A stretch of DNA of 45,800 bases from contig JAJDYG010000032.1 in NCBI GenBank assembly GCA_022822855.1, positions 1-45,800 on the forward strand. Reading direction: 5' to 3'. The stretch's first letter is position 1. Each line of letters opens with the position of its first letter. Shown one piece after another: positions 16,960 to 24,675 of this stretch. Source of the stretch: Dehalococcoidia bacterium (GTDB lineage Bacteria > Chloroflexota > Dehalococcoidia > Bin125). The notes under the pieces are model-generated. The model was not told where the DNA came from and did not search any database. It worked only from the letters and a program-made list of their open reading frames with translations. Both the position numbers and the translations under genes were made by a program.

Positions 16960-17942
16960 GAGAAACGAGCCGTAAATCGGATGCGTGGATCGATGAAGAT
17001 GTAAAGCGCGTCGATCAAGGCGTTGACCACGATGAACAACGTGGCGGTCAACAGGGTGAAGCCGAGAATCACGTTAAAGTCCCGCTGGGTGATCGACTGG
17101 AACATGAAGGCTCCGACGCCGGGGACGCCGTAGGCGGTCTCGATGATGATCGAGCCGCCAATGATTCCGACGATCGAGAGTCCGAACACGGTGGACAGCG
17201 GCAACATGGCGTTACGCAGAACGTGTCCGTAGAGGATGCGCCGCTCAGTCAGTCCCTTGGCCCTGGCTGTGCGTACGTAGTCGTCATCCATGGTCGATAA
17301 CGCGCCGATGCGAACAAATCGGGCCATACCCCCAAGCGAGGGTAGCGTCAGGGCGAGCACGGGAATGATGTAGGAGGCAGGATCGCCCGGCGTCCAGACA
17401 TTGGGCACATTGAAGCCAATGAAGTTGAAAACGTCGGCTAGCCCATTGACCATCAGTGCCGCCATCAGAACGATGAAGATCGGCGATGGGATCGAGTCGA
17501 AGATCTTCAGGAACGCAATCAGAGCCGGATCCTGCCAGCGTCCGCGGTGGACCGCGGCATACACACCTAGCGGAATGCCAAGTCCGAAGACCAGGCCCAT
17601 CACGATCAGGTTGATTTGCGCCGAGACCCAGATCCGCTCTCCCAGCAGCTCCTGCACCGAGCGCACCGGGGAGCGGTAGTAGTAGGACGGGCCCAGGTCG
17701 CCGCGCGAGACGACCCCCCAGACGTAACGTGCGAAGCGCTCGACGTAGGTCCCTTCGAGACCGAACTCTTCACGAATCTGTTGGGCGCGCTCAGGCTCGA
17801 TGTTGCGTGCGCCGGCGATGATCTTGACCGGGTCGCCCGGCGCCGCGTGGGTCAGCGCATACGTCAGCGCCATCACCGCGAAGACCAGAATCGGCACCAG
17901 GAGCAATCGGCGAATGAGGAGCGGGATCGCGCCTGATGCCAT
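16956..17942 (-). CDS. ABC transporter permease, DppB type
   Basis: Permease partner of the gene just downstream, 328 aa. The ATG at 17942 is chosen (AGGTGGGG ahead); a GTG 4 codons upstream is possible. It begins MASGAIPLLIRRLLLVPIL, a typical first helix. The EAA loop reads DDYVRTARAKGLTERRILY, and YIFIDPRIRF is near the end, as in DppB/OppB. Six membrane segments are visible. It lies 49 bp after the binding-protein gene. Confidence 0.92.
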   Translation of the reverse strand: MASGAIPLLIRRLLLVPILVFAVMALTYALTHAAPGDPVKIIAGARNIEPERAQQIREEFGLEGTYVERFARYVWGVVSRGDLGPSYYYRSPVRSVQELLGERIWVSAQINLIVMGLVFGLGIPLGVYAAVHRGRWQDPALIAFLKIFDSIPSPIFIVLMAALMVNGLADVFNFIGFNVPNVWTPGDPASYIIPVLALTLPSLGGMARFVRIGALSTMDDDYVRTARAKGLTERRILYGHVLRNAMLPLSTVFGLSIVGIIGGSIIIETAYGVPGVGAFMFQSITQRDFNVILGFTLLTATLFIVVNALIDALYIFIDPRIRFTARFS

Positions 17943-17991
17943 GGTTCGCCCCACCTAGTCCGTGTGCGGGCGTCGAGCGATGCTGTCGAGT

Positions 17992-19785
17992 CTATTCCTC
18001 GATGCTGACGAAGCGGAGGTGCGGGATCACCATGCGTGTCGGCTCGTAGTCCCGCACGTAGGGCTTGACCAGCTCGTGGGCGACTGAGTAGTACAGCGGG
18101 ATCCAGACCGCCTGCTCGACCAGCATCGTGTCAACCTGCTGATAGATGCTGGTGCGCAATTCCTGATCGAGGGAGTAGCGCGCCTGCTCCAGCAGCGCGT
18201 CGATCTCCGCGTCGTCGAGCTGGACGTCGTTGCCCAGCGAGGCGCTGTAGAACTTGTAGTCCAGCACGTTGTGCGGGTCGGGATAGTCCAGGCTCCAGCC
18301 CAGCGAGAAGAAGCCGTACAGGCCACGGTCGATGTCGGAGATGAAACTGGCGAACTCCACCTGCTGGATCTCGACTTCAAGGCCCAGATGCTGACGCCAC
18401 ATGTCCTGGATCGCCTCGATGCTGGGACCGGGCGTCGCGCCGGCGCCTGAGATCGTCAGGCGGATGTCGTCAAGCAGGGGCGTGCCGGCGTAGCGCGACG
18501 CGGCGAGGTACTCCTGGGCGAGTTCGGGATCAAAGACCAGGCCGGGGTAGTCGTCATCGTGAGCAGCGAGCCCCGGCGGGATGATCTGCCGCGCCTGGAT
18601 CAACAGGTCGGCCTGGACCTCCTGTGTGATCGTCGTCTTGTCGATCGAGTGAGCCAGGGCGAGCCGCAGATTGACGTCGTCGAACGGCGGCGTCGACACG
18701 TTGAACGCGAGGTAGAAGATCGACAGCTCCGAACGGGTCACATATTGAGCGTTGAGCTCCGAGGCCGGGTCGCGGACCCGTTCGATGTCGTTGATCCCGA
18801 CGAATGCCTGATCCAGCTCGTCATTCTCGAACTGTTCGACCGAGCCGCCGGCAAATCGGACCGAGACCTTCGCCACTCGGGCCGGCTCGAGGTGGTACTC
18901 GTCGAACCGCTCCAGGGTCAGACCCTCTCCGAGCTGCCACTCGGTCAGCTTGAACGGCCCGCTGCCGTTCGGGTTGAGCGCCCAGCGCTCTGGATCCGCC
19001 TCGACCTGTTCTCGATCGAGAACGTAGGCGGTCGGATAGGTGAGCTTGTAGAGGAACACCGGCGTCGCCTGAAGGATCGTGATGTCGAGCGTGTGATCAT
19101 CAACGACCTGGATACCAATCACCTCGTCCGCGCGGCCGCGAACATACTCCGCCGCGCCGACGATGTCGCCCAGGAAATCGGGCGCGGTCGGCGAGAGCGT
19201 CTCCGGATGCAGGTTGCGCTCGAGGCTCCACTTGAAGTCCTCGGCCGTAATCGCCTTGCCGTCGTGGAAGGTGGCGTCCTGGCGGATCGTGAACCGATAG
19301 GTCACCGTCCCGTCGTCATTCACCGACGGCCCGGGGACCGACTCGGCCAGATCGGCGGCGATCCTCAGATCAGGGTCGAGGACCAGCAATCCGCCGAAGA
19401 TCTCAACCGCGATCACCGCCGAGTTCACGTCGGTGATCTGCGCCGGATCGAGGTTGATCGGCTCGGCCCGCGCGATCCGGAACTCGCCCGCCTCGCGCGG
19501 CGCAACCGGCGCGTCGTCGGCCTGCGCCTGGGCGGCGTCCGTCTGTTGCTGCTGCTGTTGTTGGATCGTCGCCTGGCGCTCCTGCCGGGTGACCTCTTGC
19601 TGCTGGTTCTGGTCGCTCTGCGCTCGCTCGGTCCTGGTCGAGCTTTGCGCCTGCTGCTGTTGTTGTTGCTCCTCGTCGCCACCGCAAGCCGCGAGCAGCA
19701 GCGCAGCGCCCAGAACAAGGGCGACGAGCCACAACTTCACCGACCCGGCGTTCTTCAGCGCTCGCTCGATTTGATCAACTGTCAC
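17992..19785 (-). CDS. ABC transporter substrate-binding lipoprotein, family 5
   Basis: Extracytoplasmic binding protein of the DppA/OppA family (SBP_bac_5), 597 aa. The N-terminus has a hydrophobic signal (residues 17-33) and the lipobox LAAC with lipidated C34. A Gln-rich low-complexity linker follows (about 40-88, runs of 6 and 7 Gln). The binding fold then carries typical segments: PINLDPAQITD, TVTYRFTIRQDATFHDGKA, LTAED-like ITAEDFKWSLER and LNPNGSGPFKLTEW. It starts at a GTG with GAGGG upstream; an internal GTG (19740) just before the signal helix is an alternative. First gene of the three-gene transporter, 66 bp after aspS. Peptides are the likely ligand by family; nickel or glycosides cannot be excluded. 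Confidence 0.92.
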   Translation of the reverse strand: MTVDQIERALKNAGSVKLWLVALVLGAALLLAACGGDEEQQQQQQAQSSTRTERAQSDQNQQQEVTRQERQATIQQQQQQQTDAAQAQADDAPVAPREAGEFRIARAEPINLDPAQITDVNSAVIAVEIFGGLLVLDPDLRIAADLAESVPGPSVNDDGTVTYRFTIRQDATFHDGKAITAEDFKWSLERNLHPETLSPTAPDFLGDIVGAAEYVRGRADEVIGIQVVDDHTLDITILQATPVFLYKLTYPTAYVLDREQVEADPERWALNPNGSGPFKLTEWQLGEGLTLERFDEYHLEPARVAKVSVRFAGGSVEQFENDELDQAFVGINDIERVRDPASELNAQYVTRSELSIFYLAFNVSTPPFDDVNLRLALAHSIDKTTITQEVQADLLIQARQIIPPGLAAHDDDYPGLVFDPELAQEYLAASRYAGTPLLDDIRLTISGAGATPGPSIEAIQDMWRQHLGLEVEIQQVEFASFISDIDRGLYGFFSLGWSLDYPDPHNVLDYKFYSASLGNDVQLDDAEIDALLEQARYSLDQELRTSIYQQVDTMLVEQAVWIPLYYSVAHELVKPYVRDYEPTRMVIPHLRFVSIEE

Positions 19786-19851
19786 GCCAGCGACCCTCGA
19801 CTTCCGTTATGCACCCAGAACGCCCATGCCCCGTCTATCAATCGAAGATTA

Positions 19852-21654
19852 TCACCCAGCAGCAGGGGCGACGGCTTCTCTGACAAGCAGATGAAGTTCC
19901 TCTAACTGTTCCTCGGTAATGGGCATCGGAGCGCCGGTCATCGGGTCCGAGGCGGACATCGTCTTGGGAAACGCGATCACCTCGCGGATGTTCTCGGTAC
20001 CCGCGAGCAACATCGCCACGCGGTCGATCCCGAAGGCGAACCCGCCGTGCGGCGGCGCGCCGTACTCGAACGCGTTGAGCATGTGTCCAAAGCGCTGCTG
20101 AGCCTCGTCGGCGCCGACGCCGAGCAGCTCAAACACCTGCATCTGCAGGTCGCGCTCATGGATCCGGATTGAGCCCGATCCCAGCTCGAACCCGTTGCAG
20201 ATCGTGTCGTACGCGCGAGCGCGAACCTGCCCCGGGTCGCTGTCGAGCAGATGCGCATCCTCCGACTGAGGCGCCGTAAACGGATGATGCAGCGCATCCC
20301 AGCGCTGGCCGTCCTCGTCCCATTCGACCAGCGGGAAGTCGGTCACGAATCCGAAGTTGAGGATCGAATCGTCGACCAGGTCGAGCCGCCGCGCCAACTC
20401 GCGGCGTATGCCATCGAGAACCGTCGAAACCATCCCCGACTCTCCAGCCGCCAGCAGAACCAAATCGCCGGCCCCCGCCCCGCAACGCTCGCCAATCCGG
20501 CGCGCGTCGTCGATGCCCAGATGCCGAAGCACCGGCGACCGCACATCGTCCTCGGTCGCTTCCGCCGGATCAGCCGTGAACTGCAACGACACCAGTCCCG
20601 GCGCGCCCATCGTCTTCGCCAGCGTCGTGAAGGCATCGACCTCGCGCCGCGACAGCGAAGCCCCGCCGGGCATCACGATCCCCCGAACGCGGCCGCCGTT
20701 GGCGATCGTCGAAGAAAACACGCCGAAGCCGGAGCTCGCAGCAATGTCGGAACAGTCGGACAGCTCCAGCCCGTAACGCAGGTCCGGCTTGTCCGAGCCG
20801 TAGCGCTCCATCGCCTCGTGCCACGACAGTCGCGGGAACGGCCGCGGCACTGTCAAGTCCGGGCGCAGCGCAGCCGCGATCCCGGCGAACAACTCCTCGA
20901 GCAGGCCGAGAATGTCCTCTTCCTCGCAGAACGACCACTCCAGGTCGAGCTGCACGAACTCCGGCTGACGGTCCGCGCGCAGATCTTCGTCGCGGAAGCA
21001 GCGGGCGATCTGGAAGTAACGCTCGACGCCCGCCACCATCAACAACTGTTTGAACTGCTGCGGAGCCTGCGGCAACGCATAGAATCCGCCCGGATTCAAC
21101 CGGCTCGGCACGACGTAGTCGCGCGCTCCCTCGGGCGTCGCGGCGACGAGGATCGGCGTCTCAACCTCGAGGAACCCCTGCTCGGTCATGAAATCGCGGA
21201 TGAACTGGTTCAGCCGGTGGCGCAGCTCCAACGTGGCGATCATCGCCGGCCGGCGTAGGTCGATGTAGCGGTACTGCATCCGCACCAGTTCGTTGACATC
21301 GTCGTCCTCGCTCACCGAGAACGGCGGCGTCTTGGCCGCGTTCAGCACCTCGACCGACGTGGCCACCACCTCGACATCGCCGGTGGCGATGTTCGGATTC
21401 CGCGTCGCCTCCGAGCGTTCGACGACATCGCCGACCACGCGCAGGACGTACTCGCCGCGCGCCTCATTGGCGATGGCGTACGCCTCGGGATAGTCGTCCG
21501 GCCGGACGACGACCTGAACGATGCCGTCGCGGTCGCGCAGGTCGATGAAGATCAGTTGTCCGTGATCTCGCCGCCGGTGAACCCAACCCGCCAGCGTCAC
21601 CGACTCACCGGCGTTCGCCGCTCGCAATGTCCCGCAACCGTGTGTCTTCAGCAC
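19852..21654 (-). CDS. aspS: Aspartyl-tRNA synthetase
   Basis: AspRS, class II, 600 aa. The GTG at 21654 is chosen because GGAGG lies 5 bases upstream and the protein then begins MLKTHGCGTLRAANAGESVT, the usual AspRS start; the longer frame adds 19 unrelated residues. N-terminal OB anticodon-binding domain (GWVHRRRDHGQLIFIDLRDR), catalytic motif 2 (FRDEDLRADRQPEFVQLD), the bacterial GAD insertion (about 285-420) and motif 3 (GGFAFGIDRVAMLLAG) are all visible. Whether it also charges tRNA-Asn cannot be told from the sequence by eye. It is divergent from hemW. Confidence 0.96.
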   Translation of the reverse strand: MLKTHGCGTLRAANAGESVTLAGWVHRRRDHGQLIFIDLRDRDGIVQVVVRPDDYPEAYAIANEARGEYVLRVVGDVVERSEATRNPNIATGDVEVVATSVEVLNAAKTPPFSVSEDDDVNELVRMQYRYIDLRRPAMIATLELRHRLNQFIRDFMTEQGFLEVETPILVAATPEGARDYVVPSRLNPGGFYALPQAPQQFKQLLMVAGVERYFQIARCFRDEDLRADRQPEFVQLDLEWSFCEEEDILGLLEELFAGIAAALRPDLTVPRPFPRLSWHEAMERYGSDKPDLRYGLELSDCSDIAASSGFGVFSSTIANGGRVRGIVMPGGASLSRREVDAFTTLAKTMGAPGLVSLQFTADPAEATEDDVRSPVLRHLGIDDARRIGERCGAGAGDLVLLAAGESGMVSTVLDGIRRELARRLDLVDDSILNFGFVTDFPLVEWDEDGQRWDALHHPFTAPQSEDAHLLDSDPGQVRARAYDTICNGFELGSGSIRIHERDLQMQVFELLGVGADEAQQRFGHMLNAFEYGAPPHGGFAFGIDRVAMLLAGTENIREVIAFPKTMSASDPMTGAPMPITEEQLEELHLLVREAVAPAAG

Positions 21655-21716
21655 CAGCGCCTCCAAGCATTTGAACAGATCCACTGTGTCACCATGTCGA
21701 AACGCGGGCAATCAGA

Positions 21717-21743
21717 TTGAACACTGAACCGGCCTCATAGACT
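21717..21743 (+). promoter_or_regulatory. Candidate promoter of hemW, leaderless
   Basis: TTGAAC at 21717-21722 and TAGACT at 21738-21743 resemble -35 and -10 hexamers with a 15-base spacer. TAGACT ends 6 bases before the ATG at 21750, and there is no ribosome site, which suggests a leaderless mRNA. The spacer is short, so confidence is limited. Confidence 0.35.
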
Positions 21744-21749
21744 CGGCAT

Positions 21750-22931
21750 ATGAGTCACCAGCCGCTGGGCCTGTACATTCACGTCCCGTTCTGCACGGTC
21801 AAGTGCTCCTACTGCGACTTCAACTCCTACGCGGGCATCGACGACATGCAGGCCGGGTGGGAGCAGGCCGCACTCAAGGAGCTCTCGCTCTGGGCGCCGC
21901 GGCTGAGTGGCCGTGAGGTATCGACGATCTTCATCGGCGGAGGCACCCCGAGCCTGCTGCCCGGCGAGTCGATCGAGCGGCTGCTGAATTCCATCAGATC
22001 CGCCATGCGCCTCGCCCCGGATGCGGAAATCACCCTCGAGGCCAACCCGGAGAGCGTCCATCCTGATCGGCTGGCCGCCTATCGGGACGCCGGCGTCAAC
22101 CGAATCTCGATGGGAGTCCAATCGCTGGACTCATCCGAGCTGGTCTTCCTCGACCGCATCCACAGCGCCGGTCGAGCCGAAGAGGCCTTCGCCGAGATAC
22201 GCGCCGCCGGCTTCGACAACGTCAACCTCGACCTGATCTACGGCCTGCCGGGCCAATCGCTGGCGACCTGGCAATCGACCCTCAATCAAGTCCTTTGCTG
22301 GTCCGGCGACGGTCCCGACCACATCTCCTGCTACGCCCTGACCGTCGAGGAGGGCACACCGCTCGCCGCGAGAGTCGCATCCGGCCGAGTGATCGAGGCC
22401 GATCCCGACCACGTCGCGGAGATCGCCGACTGGACGGCAGACAGACTCGCCGCGGCAGGATTCGAGCAGTACGAGACCAGCAACTACACACGCAGAGGAT
22501 TGAAGTGCCGGCACAACCTGATCTACTGGCGCAACCAGGAGTACGCCGCGATCGGCCCGGGCGCGCACGGCTTTATCGATGGAGTCCGCTTCCACGTCGT
22601 CCGTAGCCCAAAGGCCTACATCGATCGCCTGCGCGACGCCACGGCGTCTCTCGAGGGCGAGCAGGGCCTGCCCTCGCCCGCCATCGCCGGCGCAGAGCGA
22701 GTCGGCGAACTCGAAAACATCGTCGACACCCTCACCTCAGGACTCCGGCTAATGGAGGGCGTCGACGAGACCAGCCTGCCGCCCGCTTACCAGGAACTCC
22801 GCCCCGTCCTCGACTGGGCAGTCAAGAACGCCCTCGCCCAGCGCCAGGCAGGCCGCCTCCGTCTCACAAAGAGAGGCCACGAAATCGCCAACGAAATCTT
22901 CGTCCGCCTCCTCGCCCCAACCACCCCCTAA
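21750..22931 (+). CDS. hemW: Heme chaperone HemW / radical SAM protein
   Basis: HemW-like radical SAM protein, 393 aa, homologue of oxygen-independent coproporphyrinogen III oxidase. The [4Fe-4S]/SAM motif is C15-x3-C19-x2-C22 followed by DFNSY, in HIHVPFC-like context (YIHVPFCTVKCSYCDFNSY). GGGTPS, EANPE, GVQSLD and DLIYGLPGQS follow as expected, then the HemW C-terminal domain (YETSNYTRRG, CRHNLIYWRNQEYAAIGPGAHG). Proteins of this branch bind heme and help insert it rather than oxidising coproporphyrinogen; the split is inferred from family knowledge. The ATG at 21750 lacks a ribosome site; a leaderless promoter is proposed. Confidence 0.92.
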   Translation: MSHQPLGLYIHVPFCTVKCSYCDFNSYAGIDDMQAGWEQAALKELSLWAPRLSGREVSTIFIGGGTPSLLPGESIERLLNSIRSAMRLAPDAEITLEANPESVHPDRLAAYRDAGVNRISMGVQSLDSSELVFLDRIHSAGRAEEAFAEIRAAGFDNVNLDLIYGLPGQSLATWQSTLNQVLCWSGDGPDHISCYALTVEEGTPLAARVASGRVIEADPDHVAEIADWTADRLAAAGFEQYETSNYTRRGLKCRHNLIYWRNQEYAAIGPGAHGFIDGVRFHVVRSPKAYIDRLRDATASLEGEQGLPSPAIAGAERVGELENIVDTLTSGLRLMEGVDETSLPPAYQELRPVLDWAVKNALAQRQAGRLRLTKRGHEIANEIFVRLLAPTTP

Positions 22932-23162
22932 CCACCACCCGCTCCCTTCCCCATCCCGATGCCCCGTGCCCCGACACGGGGCCCAGGGCAACCAGCATCC
23001 CGACACCACAACCTCACTCTCGCCTCAGCTTCACCATTCCCAGTCCCCGATTCATTCGGGGACCCGCTCCCTCCCGTCCCCTCTCCACGAGGAGACCTGG
23101 GCGTAATCCCCTTTCCTCCCCCCTTGGGGGAGGTGCCCCGAAGGGGCGGAGGGGGCCCTCCG

Positions 23163-23194
23163 CGACCCGCTGGACCCTCACGGCCAGCGGGTCG
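23163..23194. repeat. 11-bp perfect hairpin
   Basis: CGACCCGCTGG (23163-23173) pairs with CCAGCGGGTCG (23184-23194) around a 10-base loop. It has no T-run and lies about 100 bases before the first TGA-containing gene. It may be part of the neighbouring type C repeat or act as a terminator for hemW. Confidence 0.5.
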
Positions 23195-23261
23195 ACGCGC
23201 GGCGCTCAGACTCCGATCGTCGAACGCAGACGCCTCCGCCCGCCCCCAGCCGACCACGCCC

Positions 23262-23267
23262 TAGCCT
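23262..23267 (+). promoter_or_regulatory. Candidate -10 element of the selenoprotein pair
   Basis: TAGCCT (TAnnnT pattern) 28 bases ahead of the ATG at 23296, leaving room for a short leader with the GGAGGA ribosome site. No convincing -35. Confidence 0.25.
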
Positions 23268-23295
23268 GCCCCCAAAGCACGACCGGAGGACGGCC

Positions 23296-24624
23296 ATGGT
23301 CCGGCTCGATGAACTACACCCCGAGGAAGCCGCGAGCATGCGCAACGCCGCGCCTCGGTTCGGCGACTTCGATCACGACGCCACGCCCTGGATCACCCCT
23401 CCGCCGTTGGCCGAGTCGACGATCTGCCTGGTCACGTCAGCCGCGCTCCATCGGCGAGACGACGTGCCGTTCCGCTTCGGCGATTCCGGCTTCCGCCTGA
23501 TTCCCGACGACGTCGATCCGAACGACCTGGTCCAGTCGCAGGTCAGCGTCAACTTCGACCGCACCCACTACCAGCGCGACATGAATGTGGTCCTCCCGAT
23601 CGACCGCCTGCGCGAACTCCACGGCGCCGGCGAAATCGGCGGGGTCTCACCGGTTCACTTTTCGGTCCAGGGCGCGAGCCCGGACGCCAAGACCTTTGAA
23701 GCGTCGGCCGCCGACATGGCCAATCGGATGCGCGAACTGGGCGTCGACGCCGCCATGCTCGCGCCCGTTTGACCGGCCTGCACATCCACCGTCGGTGTGA
23801 TCTCGCACTATCTCCAACGCCATGGAATCCCCACGACGACGATCAGCCTGATCCGCGAACACACGGAGTACGTTCGTCAACCACGCGCGCTCTGGGTGCC
23901 GTTCCCACTCGGCCGTCCCTTCGGCGTCGCGGACGATCCCGACTTCCAGCGCGATGTCCTGCGCAGCGCCCTGCGTCTGCTGGAGACCGCGACCGAGCCG
24001 ACGATCGAGGATTACCCCCATGACGTCCCCGAGGGCGGCGGCGATGGCGTCTGGTCCTGCTCGATCCAGTTGCCCGAGCCCGAAGTCAGCGATCTCGAAG
24101 CGGCGCTTCGAGCGGAGGTCGATCTGCTCACTCCGTGGTACGAGGAGGCGCGCCGCCGTCGGGGACGCACCACGGTCGGGATCAGCGGGGCCAGGCCCGA
24201 GGAGATTGACAAAGTCGTTTCGTTCATCGTCGCCATCGCCGAGGGCTCGGGCTTCAAGGAGATTCCGCCCTCCGCCAGGGGACCGAACTGGAACCATCCC
24301 TTCCCGATGCTGGTCCGTTTCGTCGTCGAAGACTTGCGCGCCTTCTACCAGGAGGCCGTGACCTCGCAGGAGGGAACAAATCCGCCGTCGCAGCAGGACA
24401 TGCACAGTTGGATCTTCAATAGGACCGCGCTCGGTCAGGCCATCATCCGGATCGGACAGCAGATCGCCGCCGACGAGGAGCCAAGATTGAAGATGATCCG
24501 GGGCCTGATTGTGCCCGAAGGCTTCTGGAGAGACGAAGTCAGTTGGGGCGCCGCGCCGCCGGGCATGGAGCGCATCCACTTCATCAGGAGTTCCCTGGCC
24601 TACCTCGCCGGAGAAGAAGCGTAG
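23296..24624 (+). CDS. PrdB-like selenoprotein (D-proline/glycine reductase family), copy 1
   Basis: Predicted 442-aa selenoprotein read through an in-frame TGA at 23770-23772 (Sec159). Upstream of TGA the chain matches the PrdB / glycine-betaine reductase B family: ATPWITP, FRFGDSGFRLIP, FDRTHYQRDMNVVLPIDRL and GEIGGVSPVHFSVQGA. The site itself reads MLAPV-U-PACTSTVGV, a U-x-x-C redox motif at the family's Sec position. Translation then continues in frame: ISHYLQRHGIPTTTISLIRE, RALWVPFPLGRPFG and on to a TAG at 24624. Known PrdB is about 240 aa, so the roughly 190 extra C-terminal residues are unusual. The ribosome site GGAGGA is good. A duplicate gene follows after 51 bp with TGA at the same place. 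No SelA, SelB, SelD or tRNA-Sec gene is in the window. Substrate unknown; reductive cleavage is only the family precedent. Confidence 0.85.
23784..23801 (+). promoter_or_regulatory. Candidate bacterial SECIS hairpin, copy 1
   Basis: Within the coding region just after TGA: CACC (23787-23790), loop GTC (23791-23793) and GGTG (23794-23797), with a lower stem ATC (23784-23786)/GAT (23799-23801) and a bulged T at 23798. The loop starts 18 bases after TGA and begins with GU, which fits what is known of bacterial SECIS elements recognised by SelB. The upper stem is only 4 bp, so this is a candidate. Confidence 0.6.
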
Positions 24625-24675
24625 GCTCGGTAGTCTGTCGACTGACCTGGTCGGAATGGCGCGGGGAGGACAACG

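Larger units (their letters stand above)
22932..23295. repeat. 364-bp repeat-rich gap upstream of the TGA-containing genes
   Basis: No gene is supported. Type A hairpin at 22962-22981 (CCCCGTG/CACGGGG), type B hairpin at 23043-23063 (GTCCCCGA-TTCAT-TCGGGGAC) and a type C element at 23115-23165. Then an 11-bp perfect hairpin at 23163-23194 (CGACCCGCTGG / CCAGCGGGTCG). Only the last 30 bases look like a promoter region (TAGCCT at 23262-23267, GGAGGA at 23285-23290). Confidence 0.75.

Noticed and set aside
23296..24624. Reading the first TGA-containing gene as a short 158-aa protein plus a separate downstream ORF
   Set aside because: Same frame, family similarity on both sides of TGA, and an identical arrangement in the paralogue 1.4 kb away; no ribosome site ahead of the second part.
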